NCBI GenBank assembly: GCA_016218565.1
Contig: JACRDM010000135.1
Span: 1-33,869 of the forward strand
Length of the DNA: 33,869 nucleotides
Direction: 5' to 3'
From: Elusimicrobiota bacterium
GTDB lineage: Bacteria; CAYTYR01; UBA6262
Shown piece after piece: positions 24,739 through 32,054 of this stretch (position 1 is its first letter; each line of letters begins with the position of its first letter). A program made the translations under genes and the position numbers. The notes below the pieces were generated by a model. It was not told the origin of the DNA, did no database searches, and was given only the letters and a program-made list of their open reading frames with translations.

Positions 24739-25020
24739 TCAACGCCCAACTTTCTTTAATGCTGCTTCCATACTTATAAAACCCTTATCTGAGCTATTTT
24801 CATATCTCTCTTTAGCTAAATAACCCATAACAATATCTTCAGCCATATCCAACAAGGATTCGGTTTTTTCGTATTCCTCATTAGACATAATAACAGCTAC
24901 AGGTTTATTGCGCTTCTCTATTAAAACCCTGGAATGACGCATTTTCTTAAGAAGCTCATCAATTCTGGTGCGAAGCTCGGAAACTCCGATCAAAGTAGTA
25001 TCCTGTTTCACCGTAAGCAT
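24739..25020 (-). CDS. Phd/YefM-family antitoxin
   Basis: A 93-residue antitoxin. The N-terminal DNA-binding domain (GVSELRTRIDELLKKM, SRVLIEKRNKPVAVIMSNEEYE) is the typical Phd/YefM fold; the C-terminal half is acidic and helical and would wrap the toxin. Start ATG at 25020 with AGGAGGT 6 nt upstream. A promoter with direct repeats lies just upstream (25051-25092), consistent with autorepression by the antitoxin or its complex. Confidence 0.9.
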   Translation of the reverse strand: MLTVKQDTTLIGVSELRTRIDELLKKMRHSRVLIEKRNKPVAVIMSNEEYEKTESLLDMAEDIVMGYLAKERYENSSDKGFISMEAALKKVGR

Positions 25021-25050
25021 ATCCTACCTCCTATCTATATATCCAATATA

Positions 25051-25092
25051 ACCATACCATATGCCATGTCATTTGTCAATTCATTTGTCATG
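25051..25092 (-). promoter_or_regulatory. Promoter and probable operator of the Phd/RelE pair
   Basis: On the minus strand TTGACA (25079-25074) and TATGGT (25056-25051) are 17 nt apart. The word TGACAAATGA occurs twice in direct orientation, with one copy overlapping the -35 box, as expected for an autoregulated toxin-antitoxin operator. Confidence 0.6.
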
Positions 25093-25140
25093 TATATCGT
25101 CACTTAATTAACCTATTTAAGAAATATATTGGAAATTGCT

Positions 25141-25677
25141 TTATAATGCAATGAACTTTGCCGATTTATTCTTAAAAAACCTTGCAGTTAACAATTTGAC
25201 GTGCTTAGCCATTTTTTTTGCCTTTCTTATCGTCTTTCCTTCAATTTCAAATTCATGCACAAAAGCAAAGAATAAAATGCTTTCTTTATTATTTCTGTAG
25301 TACTTTTCCAGCTTATCTATATCTTCAAGAATTAAACTATCTTTAACAGTTTTGCTCTTATATTTAAATTCAATTATTGCTAATACCTGTCGAACACAAT
25401 CACGCAGATGCTTGTTACCCCTTTCTATATCATACTCGTTAACTTTAACAAGCGCGATATCCACTCTTTTTTTATTTTTTCTTAAATAATATTCTGGATA
25501 AATTCTTATGCAATTATCTTCAAGAAGTGCATCTTTAATTCTTCTCCGCAGGTGAAAATAAAAACTATTCTTTAAAGAATCTTCTAGTAAGAAATAACTT
25601 TTATTATAATCTTTTTGTATATCTTTTTCCCATACTGTACGAATTATTTTAGCAATATAATTTTTATTAATTATCAT
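25141..25677 (-). CDS. PD-(D/E)XK nuclease-fold-like protein of unknown function
   Basis: A 178-residue soluble basic protein. The central part has a pattern resembling the PD-(D/E)XK nuclease core: E62 in IYPEYYLRK, D73 in KRVDIALVKV and E103-x-K105 in AIIEFKYKSK, with helices on both sides. The spacing is right and the residues are intact, so nuclease activity is possible. I know no specific family. Base composition is more AT-rich than in neighbouring housekeeping genes. The start ATG at 25677 has AAGGAG about 8 nt upstream. It has no adjacent methylase or other clear partner. Confidence 0.5.
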   Translation of the reverse strand: MIINKNYIAKIIRTVWEKDIQKDYNKSYFLLEDSLKNSFYFHLRRRIKDALLEDNCIRIYPEYYLRKNKKRVDIALVKVNEYDIERGNKHLRDCVRQVLAIIEFKYKSKTVKDSLILEDIDKLEKYYRNNKESILFFAFVHEFEIEGKTIRKAKKMAKHVKLLTARFFKNKSAKFIAL

Positions 25678-25710
25678 TATAATATTCTCCTTTATTTCAC
25701 TATTTTCAAC

Positions 25711-25867
25711 GGTTTCTGGCTGAGGTCTTTTGCGTAGCGAGAAGTCATGTTTTTGAACGAGACAATGAATGAGCGACGAAGCTTATCAGAGATAAGTTAG
25801 GAGCGAATGAAGCAGTCGCAGTCAAAAACATGACTTCGCAGTAGCAAAAGGACCTCTGTCAGAGACC
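25711..25867. repeat. 157-nt hairpin element at the queA 3' end
   Basis: A long imperfect inverted repeat. GAAGTCATGTTTTTGA (25741-25756) pairs exactly with 25822-25837. GAGGTC and TTTTGC (25722-25733) pair with 25844-25856, with one bulge. GGTTTCTGGCTGAGGTC (25711-25727) matches the other end at 14 of 17 positions. An inner hairpin, CTTATC-AGA-GATAAG, forms the tip. No T-run follows on the minus strand, so it is not a plain terminator. It starts 1 nt after the queA stop and resembles a small mobile or MITE-like element. Confidence 0.75.
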
Positions 25868-25868
25868 G

Positions 25869-26981
25869 TCACTTGATAAACATCGCATCGCCGTAGGAGA
25901 AAAAGCGGTATTTCTCCGCGATCGCCACTTCATAAGCTTTCCTGATGGTTTCCCTGCCGGCAAAGGCCGAGACCAGCATCAACAGGGTTGACTTTGGCAG
26001 ATGAAAATTAGTAATAAGCTTCTTCACTATCTTAAACTCATATCCCGGATAAATAAAAATATCTGTACCGGCATTTCCCGCCTTCACTAACCACTGCCCC
26101 TCCTGCGCCAAGGCTTCGGAGGGCAAGCATCTGCTTTTTCTATCAACTATCAACAATGAACTATCAACATTTTTTACAGCGGCGCTTTCAATCGCCCTAA
26201 CCGCTGTCGTCCCCACTGACACTATATTCTTACCCTCTTTAATAGCCTGATTGATTTCCCTGGCTGAATCTTCCGATATCTCGTAAAATTCAGTTTCCAT
26301 TTTGTGCTTAGTAATATCTTCTTCCCTCACCGGAGAAAAAGTTCCCATCCCGACATAAAGGGTGAGGGGAATGATCTTTATCCCTTTAGCTTTGATCGCC
26401 TCAAGCAAGGCCGGGGTGAAATGCAGTCCGGCAGTCGGAGCGGCTACTGCCCCTTCTTTCTGCGCGTAGATGGTCTGATACCTGTCTTTATCCTCTTCTT
26501 CGGCTAAACGTTTTATGTATGGCGGCAAAGGCATTCTGCCTATTCTGGTCAGTACTTTTTCAAAATCCGGTGTATTGAAAGACAGGATCACCTTGCCTTC
26601 CGGGCCTTTTTCCTTGATCTCCGCCTCTAAGTTTTCATCTTTAAAGTAAACCCTGTCTTTGGGTTTGAACTTACGCGCGTCTGTGATCAAGGCTTCCCAG
26701 ATACGGGCATTAGCGCCTATTTTTCTGAGCAGCAGTATCTCTACTTTGCCACCGGTTTTTTTCTGCGCGAACAGCCGCGCCGGAATTACTTTGGCATTGT
26801 TAATGACCAAGACATCTTCTGGCGTAAGATAATCTATTATCTTTGAAAAATTACTATATTCAATTTTTTTGGATTTTTTATCTAAGATAAGCAGCCTGGA
26901 ATGGTCTCGTTCTTTAACCGGAGTCTGGGCAATGAGTTCCGGCGAAAGATTGTAATCAAAGTCCGATAATCGCAAAATCAT
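25869..26981 (-). CDS. queA: S-adenosylmethionine:tRNA ribosyltransferase-isomerase with a repeat-derived insertion
   Basis: Transfers and isomerises the ribose of AdoMet onto preQ1-tRNA to give epoxyqueuosine. Motifs: PxELIAQTPVKERDHSRLL, VLVINNAKVIPARL, the signature GAVAAPTAGLHFT, THxxxGTF-like YVGMGTFSPV, SVGTTAVRAIESAA, DIFIYPGYEF, TNFHLPKSTLLMLVSAFAG and FFSYGDAMFIK. I use the ATG at 26981; the frame is open 7 codons further. Its 370 residues exceed the usual ~345. The excess is about 23 residues between AIESAA and TDIFIYPG, encoded by two short repeats (26099-26168). The conserved parts on both sides are intact, so the enzyme may still work. Its partner gene tgt is about 10.7 kb downstream. 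Confidence 0.95.
   Translation of the reverse strand: MILRLSDFDYNLSPELIAQTPVKERDHSRLLILDKKSKKIEYSNFSKIIDYLTPEDVLVINNAKVIPARLFAQKKTGGKVEILLLRKIGANARIWEALITDARKFKPKDRVYFKDENLEAEIKEKGPEGKVILSFNTPDFEKVLTRIGRMPLPPYIKRLAEEEDKDRYQTIYAQKEGAVAAPTAGLHFTPALLEAIKAKGIKIIPLTLYVGMGTFSPVREEDITKHKMETEFYEISEDSAREINQAIKEGKNIVSVGTTAVRAIESAAVKNVDSSLLIVDRKSRCLPSEALAQEGQWLVKAGNAGTDIFIYPGYEFKIVKKLITNFHLPKSTLLMLVSAFAGRETIRKAYEVAIAEKYRFFSYGDAMFIK
26099..26168. repeat. Two in-frame repeat elements inside queA
   Basis: 26140-26168 is built from the word CTATCAA (reverse GTTGATAG), nearly identical to the repeat in ruvC. 26099-26122 is a palindrome-like element, CCTCCTGCGCCAAGGCTTCGGAGG in outline (arms CCTCC/GGAGG). 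Together they add about 23 codons, read as VDSSLLIVDRK and LPSEALAQEG. Confidence 0.8.
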
Positions 26982-27053
26982 AAAAATAAAAGGGGGGCAC
27001 ACCCAGGACCTTTCTTGGATTCTGTAAACCGAGGTATAAGAAAAACTGGGTGA

Positions 27054-28175
27054 CTAATTAGCCCACTGTGACAGTTCCGTACCCGGGTAATAAAATTTGA
27101 GGATTTGCTTATAGTCGTAGCCTTTTTCCGCCATGCCCTTAGCGCCTTCCTGGCACAAACCCACACCGTGTCCCCAGCCAGCGCCTTCAAAAATATACGC
27201 GTCCTTATCTTTTTTGATCTTGAACCTAGCGCTGCGGATGACATCCGACCCGAGTAAAAGACGGAATTTATTGGCTTTCAGCAGGACTTTCCCATCTTTA
27301 TGGGTAACTTTTATTTCTATTGCCCGGCCAGATGAACTCTGATCATTGACTTTAATATTTTTAATTTTTCCAACCGGCAAACTGTTAGCAGTAAGTATCG
27401 ATTCAATTTTTGTCCGTTCAAACTTGGCAGACCAGCTATAACGCGGAGCTTTTTTGCAGAAATTGCATTTCTTTATCTGCAGGTATTTTACCTTGTTTAC
27501 CCCTTCCCAGACATTACGGGGGTCCTCGGTATAACCACCGCAAAATCCATGATACGGGGTAGAGATCAGCTCTCCCTGATAGGTCAGGATCACCCCGGTA
27601 GTCGCATCTACCAGAGCCTTAGATACCGGATCTTCACTTTCCAGCCCGCCATACACCTGGCAACAAGTGGTATTGCACACATCATAACCTTCCTTAGCGT
27701 GTTTGGCGAAATTTTTCAGAGCATAGGTCCGGGCCGCGACAATTTGAGCCTTTACTGCTTCTTCTGGCCACTTGGGAAAGATCTCATGCTTGATAATACC
27801 GTATACATACTCATCCAACGGCAGGATTTCTACTATGGTAAAGAATTGCGGGGCGTTGTTGATTATTTCCAATGTGCCGCGATATTTCCGCCCATTGACG
27901 GTCATGCGGTTATCTTCGGTACGCAGAGCAACCCTGTCACTAATGACCTTTTTGGTATCCACATACAAGCTTTTATCTTTTATTTTGATAATAATAGGAT
28001 GGTTATATAAACCTGTGTTATCAGTTTTGGAAAAGCTTACTTCGAAAACGTTCTGTGCTCCGACAGTGGCTTCGGTCACATTGCGGAGGATCCCCACGTG
28101 AATGATCGGCTGAGCCGCCACAGCCAGGGTTGTGGTGAATATTAAAAACAAAAAAAACAACATTATTCTTTTCAA
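27054..28175 (-). CDS. SpoIID/LytB-domain protein
   Basis: A 373-residue exported protein with a signal peptide (KRIMLFFLFLIFTTTLAVAA). The SpoIID domain shows LPLDEYVYGIIKHEI with the catalytic-type Glu, AQIVAARTYALKN, NTTCCQVYGG, TPYHGFCGGYT and GAGWGHGVGLCQEGAKGMA. In Bacillus SpoIID is a lytic transglycosylase for denuded glycan strands; in non-sporulating bacteria relatives (LytB, AmpC-type loci) work on the cell wall. No other sporulation gene is visible. The start is TTG at 28175, chosen because it keeps the charged n-region of the signal peptide; an ATG follows at 28163. It lies between ruvB and queA. Confidence 0.92.
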   Translation of the reverse strand: MKRIMLFFLFLIFTTTLAVAAQPIIHVGILRNVTEATVGAQNVFEVSFSKTDNTGLYNHPIIIKIKDKSLYVDTKKVISDRVALRTEDNRMTVNGRKYRGTLEIINNAPQFFTIVEILPLDEYVYGIIKHEIFPKWPEEAVKAQIVAARTYALKNFAKHAKEGYDVCNTTCCQVYGGLESEDPVSKALVDATTGVILTYQGELISTPYHGFCGGYTEDPRNVWEGVNKVKYLQIKKCNFCKKAPRYSWSAKFERTKIESILTANSLPVGKIKNIKVNDQSSSGRAIEIKVTHKDGKVLLKANKFRLLLGSDVIRSARFKIKKDKDAYIFEGAGWGHGVGLCQEGAKGMAEKGYDYKQILKFYYPGTELSQWAN

Positions 28176-28216
28176 TTTACTCTACCCCTTTATCTCTTTA
28201 CCACTCTACCACTGTT

Positions 28217-29239
28217 TTATAACAGCTCTTCTTGTTGGCCTATTGCTTTGGGAATAATATTCAAATGCTGGTAAGTATTGTCAGTTACCATCCGGCCGCG
28301 CGCAGTGCGCGACAAAAAACCTGCCTGTATCAAAAATGGCTCATAAACATCAGTGATCGTATCTACTTCTTCATTTACGGCAATGGCAATGGTTTCTATC
28401 CCCACTGGCCCACCGGCAAATTTACTAATGATAGTTTCCAGTATCCGCCGGTCCATTTCATCCAATCCTGCGCCGTCGATGGATAGCATATCCAGCGCTC
28501 TATTGGCGATATCTTCAGTAATAATACCCTGCCCCTTGACCTGGGCAAAGTCACGCACCCGCTTGAGTAACCGGTTGATTATCCTGGGAGTCCCGCGCGA
28601 ACGTTTAGCCATTTCTACGGCTCCAGCCCGGTCAATAGCAATGCTTAATATTTTAGCGGAACGGAAGACTATTGTTTCCAGCTCGGCCAAGGTATAAAAA
28701 TTCAAATGTCCGACAATGCCGAACCGGTCACGCAACGGACTGGTCAGCAATCCTGCTCTAGTAGTCGCCCCAATCAAGGTAAAATGCGGTAAATCCAGTT
28801 TGATGGAACGCGCGCTTGGACCCTCGCCAATAATGATATCCAATTTAAAATCTTCCATCGCCGGATATAAAGCCTCTTCCACCAGGCGGTTCAGCCGATG
28901 GATTTCGTCTATAAAAAAAACATCGCCGTCTTTCAAATCAGTCAGCAGCGCCGCTAAGTCGCCAACCCGTTCCAGTACCGGCCCGCTGGTCGCGCGAATA
29001 CCCATATTCATTTCATTGGCAATGATATGTGAAAGCGTGGTTTTGCCCAGTCCGGGGGGACTATAAAACAAACAATGGTCCAGTGGTTCTTTACGTTGCT
29101 TGGCGGCAGCTATAAAGATCCGCAGGTTCTCTTTTAATTTATTCTGGCCGATAAATTCACCTAATTTTTGCGGGCGCAGGGTGACGTCTAATCTTAGATC
29201 TTCGTTGTTATTTTCCGGTGAAATCACTTTTTCCGGCAC
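28217..29239 (-). CDS. ruvB: Holliday junction branch-migration helicase RuvB
   Basis: The AAA+ motor of the RuvAB branch-migration complex. Seen are [16 protein letters not shown], Walker [10 protein letters not shown], Walker [10 protein letters not shown], sensor 1 [11 protein letters not shown] and the Arg-finger region [11 protein letters not shown]. The C-terminal winged-helix domain holds [13 protein letters not shown] and [16 protein letters not shown]. 340 residues is normal. The start is GTG at 29239, 1 nt after the ruvA stop. It is transcribed with ruvC and ruvA in the order C-A-B. Confidence 0.97.
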   Translation of the reverse strand: MPEKVISPENNNEDLRLDVTLRPQKLGEFIGQNKLKENLRIFIAAAKQRKEPLDHCLFYSPPGLGKTTLSHIIANEMNMGIRATSGPVLERVGDLAALLTDLKDGDVFFIDEIHRLNRLVEEALYPAMEDFKLDIIIGEGPSARSIKLDLPHFTLIGATTRAGLLTSPLRDRFGIVGHLNFYTLAELETIVFRSAKILSIAIDRAGAVEMAKRSRGTPRIINRLLKRVRDFAQVKGQGIITEDIANRALDMLSIDGAGLDEMDRRILETIISKFAGGPVGIETIAIAVNEEVDTITDVYEPFLIQAGFLSRTARGRMVTDNTYQHLNIIPKAIGQQEELL

Positions 29240-29240
29240 A

Positions 29241-29852
29241 CTATCCCCGCATTAATTTTAATGAGTGCTTGATCAAATCCGCTACCTGCAAGTCAGGTTT
29301 TTCCTGCGCGGCTCGCTCTACTGCTTCCCGCGCTTTACCCTGGGAAAATCCCATAGCCATCAACCCGGCTACGGCATCATTGATTTCCTGTATATTCTGC
29401 AGGTCTGCTCTTTCTTTTTCCGGGGAAGCGCCGCTGATCTGCCCGATCTTATCTTTCAACCCGAGGATGAGTTTATCAGCAGTTTTCCTGGTCAAGTCAA
29501 ATACGCCAACCAGGGTCTTTACATCCCGTTCCCGGATCGCTTTATTAAAGAGCAAGAAAGACTTGCTAACTTTGGATAATATTTCCAAAGCCCCCTTGGC
29601 TCCGATCTTGGAGATGCTTTTCAAGAGCAGAAAAACTTTTTTTTCTTCGGCAGTAAAAAACCCATATAAAGTAGTGCCAGACCCATACATGCCGGTAGAT
29701 TCACAGAGATAGAGCTTAACCGGCATATTCACTGCCGGCAATTTTTCAAAAGTGCTGGTCGGTATATTAACTTCGTAGCCAAGCCCGGCTGCTTCAATGA
29801 CTACTTTCTCAACATTCCTGGCAATAAGATTTCCATGGATATGATAGATCAT
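29241..29852 (-). CDS. ruvA: Holliday junction DNA-binding protein RuvA
   Basis: Binds Holliday junctions and loads RuvB. The 203 residues contain the N-terminal OB domain ([40 protein letters not shown]), the helix-hairpin-helix region ([35 protein letters not shown]) and the C-terminal RuvB-binding three-helix domain ([20 protein letters not shown]). The start ATG joins the ruvC stop directly (TAAATG), so the genes are translationally coupled. Confidence 0.97.
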   Translation of the reverse strand: MIYHIHGNLIARNVEKVVIEAAGLGYEVNIPTSTFEKLPAVNMPVKLYLCESTGMYGSGTTLYGFFTAEEKKVFLLLKSISKIGAKGALEILSKVSKSFLLFNKAIRERDVKTLVGVFDLTRKTADKLILGLKDKIGQISGASPEKERADLQNIQEINDAVAGLMAMGFSQGKAREAVERAAQEKPDLQVADLIKHSLKLMRG

Positions 29853-30347
29853 TTAAAGTCCTGTCTTCTGATGATATTTAGCATTGGAAATATGAGTAAA
29901 AGCCACGGCCAGCGCATCAGCCACATCATCCGGGTGGGGGATTTCTTTCAATCCTAACAGTACCTTGATCATTTTTTGCATTTGGGCTTTCTCTGCCCGG
30001 CCATAGCCGACCAAGGATTGTTTTACCTGCAAAGGAGTATATTCATATATTCCCAGTTTTTCTTCTATGGCCGTCAGCAGAATCACGCCACGGGCATGCC
30101 CTACGCTGATTGCGGTCTTGACATTCTTGGCAAAAAATAATTCCTCAACTGCCGCCACTTCCGGCTTAAATTGTTTTATGATCTGTTTTAGCTCCTGGTG
30201 GATAGTCTTCAATCTCTCCGGAAATGGTGTCTGGCTTTTAGTGATAATAGCTCCACATCCATCAACTATCAACTTGGAACTATCAACTGTTCTTATTACT
30301 CCCCACCCCGTCGTCGCCGTCCCCGGATCCACTCCCACGACTATCAT
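29853..30347 (-). CDS. ruvC: Crossover junction endodeoxyribonuclease RuvC
   Basis: Resolves Holliday junctions by paired nicks. The RNase H-like active site is complete: D7 in VGVDPGTATTGWG, the Glu in AVEELFFAKN, and the acidic pair in HPDDVADALAVAF. Its 164 residues are typical. Between strands 1 and 2 the segment VDSSKLIVDG is encoded by a GTTGATAG-type repeat (30261-30287) that also occurs in queA. It replaces normal strand sequence with almost no length change. First gene of the ruvCAB run, 47 nt downstream of yebC. Confidence 0.97.
   Translation of the reverse strand: MIVVGVDPGTATTGWGVIRTVDSSKLIVDGCGAIITKSQTPFPERLKTIHQELKQIIKQFKPEVAAVEELFFAKNVKTAISVGHARGVILLTAIEEKLGIYEYTPLQVKQSLVGYGRAEKAQMQKMIKVLLGLKEIPHPDDVADALAVAFTHISNAKYHQKTGL
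30261..30287. repeat. GTTGATAG-type repeat inside ruvC
   Basis: On the minus strand it reads GTTGATAGTTCC then AAGTTGATAGTTGAT. The queA copy is the same except for a few central bases. Both are read in the same frame, giving VDSSxLIVD. Confidence 0.85.
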
Positions 30348-30368
30348 TATTTCCTCTTTGGGCTTTTT

Positions 30369-30390
30369 CTATCAACTATCAACTATCAAC
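30369..30390. repeat. GTTGATAG-type repeat between ruvC and yebC
   Basis: Three CTATCAA units in tandem within the 47-nt gap. It is the non-coding member of the family found in ruvC, queA and, in degenerate form, at 33468-33493. Confidence 0.8.
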
Positions 30391-30394
30391 AGTT

Positions 30395-31150
30395 TTATAA
30401 GTTGCTGATCCGTTCCATTTCTTTCTTGGATATATCAACGTTGGAGTGAAGATTTTTCACATCATCATGCTCTTCCATCTCATCTACCAAAGCCATCATC
30501 TGTTCCGCTTCACGTCCGGTCAATTTAATATAAGTTTGGGGGATCAAAGTCACTTCAGCAAAAGTATAACCTACTTTCCTATCATCAAGCTTCTTTTTTA
30601 CTTCAGCAAAAGTTACCGTATCGGTGGTAATTTCATATATCTCTTCATCATCGCTGGCGATATCAGAGGCGCCTGCTTCCAGCGCGATATCCATTAATTC
30701 CTCTTCTTTATAATCTTTCTTCAGAACTTCGATCAAACCTTTCTTTTTAAACATCCAGCCTACACAGCCAGACTCACCCATATTACCGCCATGCTTCGAA
30801 AAAACCTTCCTGATCTCATTGGACGTGCGGTTCTTGTTCTCAGTAGTCACTTCGACAATGATCGCCACTCCGCCTGGACCATATCCTTCATACGTGCACT
30901 CTTCATAGATTACACCAGGCAATTCACCAGTCCCTCTCTGGATCGCTTTTTTGATATTATCCTGGGGCATATTAGCCGACTTGGCATCATCAACCGCCTT
31001 TCTTAAACTGGCGTTACCTGCCGGATCACCACCCCCGGCTTTTGCCGCCATGGTGAGCTCCCTTATAATCCGCGTAAAAACTTTGCCCTTCTTGGCATCA
31101 GTAGCAGCTTTTTTATGCTTGATGCTGGCCCATTTTGAATGACCTGACAT
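30395..31150 (-). CDS. yebC: YebC/PmpR-family transcriptional or translational regulator
   Basis: A 251-residue protein with the family start MSGHSKWASIKHKKAATDAK and characteristic VGWMFKKKGLI, GGVAIIVEVTTENKNRT and ADNIKKAIQRGTG-like segments. The family includes DNA-binding regulators (PmpR) and, by recent work, factors that help ribosomes through difficult stretches. It is commonly found next to ruvC, as here. I use the ATG at 31150, preceded by GGAGG. The frame runs on to 31219 but is repeat sequence there. An extended -10 promoter and hairpin-forming repeats lie upstream. Confidence 0.96.
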   Translation of the reverse strand: MSGHSKWASIKHKKAATDAKKGKVFTRIIRELTMAAKAGGGDPAGNASLRKAVDDAKSANMPQDNIKKAIQRGTGELPGVIYEECTYEGYGPGGVAIIVEVTTENKNRTSNEIRKVFSKHGGNMGESGCVGWMFKKKGLIEVLKKDYKEEELMDIALEAGASDIASDDEEIYEITTDTVTFAEVKKKLDDRKVGYTFAEVTLIPQTYIKLTGREAEQMMALVDEMEEHDDVKNLHSNVDISKKEMERISNL

Positions 31151-31171
31151 GGGTATTTCCTCCTTAAAAAA

Positions 31172-31262
31172 GATTACAGTGATAAGATCCAGATTACAGT
31201 GATAAAAGCATATAATCACTGATATCGCTTTAAAAAATCACTGTAATCATCTTATAATTTTA
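31172..31262 (-). promoter_or_regulatory. yebC-ruvCAB promoter and leader with GATTACAGTGAT repeats
   Basis: An extended -10 element TGCTAAAAT (TAAAAT at 31262-31257) would start transcription near 31250; the -35 box is weak. The leader then begins with ATCACTGTAATC repeats: two copies of GATTACAGTGAT (31172-31183, 31192-31203) in one orientation and one inverted copy (31237-31248), which can form a 12-bp stem. The word also flanks the hairpin near rpmB. Confidence 0.5.
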
Positions 31263-31288
31263 GCATATTTACCTTATCCTTTAAAGCA

Positions 31289-31320
31289 AAATAGGAGACA
31301 CAATAATAGTACTCCTATTT
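31289..31320 (-). terminator. Probable terminator after the unknown membrane protein gene
   Basis: AAATAGGAG (31289-31297) and CTCCTATTT (31312-31320) form a perfect 9-bp stem around a 14-nt loop. On the minus strand the second arm ends in ATTT and is followed by TGCTTT. It lies 27 nt past the stop of the gene at 31347. Confidence 0.55.
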
Positions 31321-31346
31321 CTTATAAATAGCTTATTAGCGATCAA

Positions 31347-32042
31347 TCAAAATTTTACCGTCAACAAAGGAATTCTGATCCCTACTTCTGGCTTTTCTTC
31401 CAGTTTGGAACGACTGAAATTATAAAACAAAATCGGCATTCCCACTGCTCCTGCTACCCCGCCAAGAAATAATAGAGCAGGATGATGCACCATATTGCGA
31501 GAAACAAACATTATTAGAGCAATATTGACCGCTTCGCCTAAATACGCCGCCCACATTTTTCCGTTTTCATCATGAGCATTGCCAGTCTTAGCCACTCCAT
31601 AAGGAACACCTAATACAAAACCCGCCGTATAAGCGATCGCCAGTAACATAGCAGCGCCTAAAAAAGCAAATACAGAACCCAGGGGGCCAAGAACCGCACA
31701 AAAGGCTAATAGCGTCGGCAACCAGACCCACCAGTAAATAATCAGCCCAACCGAACCAGTCATGCCCGCGCCATGTAATCCACCTCTTAAAGCTCCGCTT
31801 ATTTTGTTCTCATATTCCCATTGGACAAGACCTTTGCTCTTGCCAGATTTTTCCTTTATCGATCGGTCCTCTGTCTGCCAGCCCTCATTTTCAGAGGCTA
31901 CATCCTCCTCTATTTGAGACTCGGCAGTTATAGCTGACAATCTTCTCGTATTTTCCTTAGCCTCACTCACTCCGGCCGCAGACAAAACACTTGACCAAAA
32001 AATACCTCCTAAAAAGATAATGGTTACCCTTTTCACTCTCAT
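31347..32042 (-). CDS. Membrane protein of unknown function
   Basis: Not recognised. A 231-residue protein with a signal peptide (VKRVTIIFLGGIFWSSVLSAAG), a charged, probably disordered stretch (25-80) rich in Glu, Ser and Lys, then a glycine-rich part with four to five hydrophobic helices (about 95-115, 116-150, 168-183, 188-208). It ends in a short basic and hydrophobic tail (GIRIPLLTVKF). Gly-rich helices with GALRGGLHGAGMTG recall exosortase-type or glycine-zipper membrane proteins, but the resemblance is weak. It is 12 nt downstream of the lipoprotein gene and probably co-expressed with it. Confidence 0.6.
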   Translation of the reverse strand: MRVKRVTIIFLGGIFWSSVLSAAGVSEAKENTRRLSAITAESQIEEDVASENEGWQTEDRSIKEKSGKSKGLVQWEYENKISGALRGGLHGAGMTGSVGLIIYWWVWLPTLLAFCAVLGPLGSVFAFLGAAMLLAIAYTAGFVLGVPYGVAKTGNAHDENGKMWAAYLGEAVNIALIMFVSRNMVHHPALLFLGGVAGAVGMPILFYNFSRSKLEEKPEVGIRIPLLTVKF

Positions 32043-32054
32043 TACCTCCCATTT

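Noticed and set aside
27000-27052. Terminator between spoIID and queA (CACCCAG/CTGGGTG)
   Set aside because: A 7-bp stem with a 39-nt loop and no T-run; probably chance.
30369-30390. CRISPR array from the tandem CTATCAA units
   Set aside because: Units are 7 nt with no spacers, and there are no cas genes.
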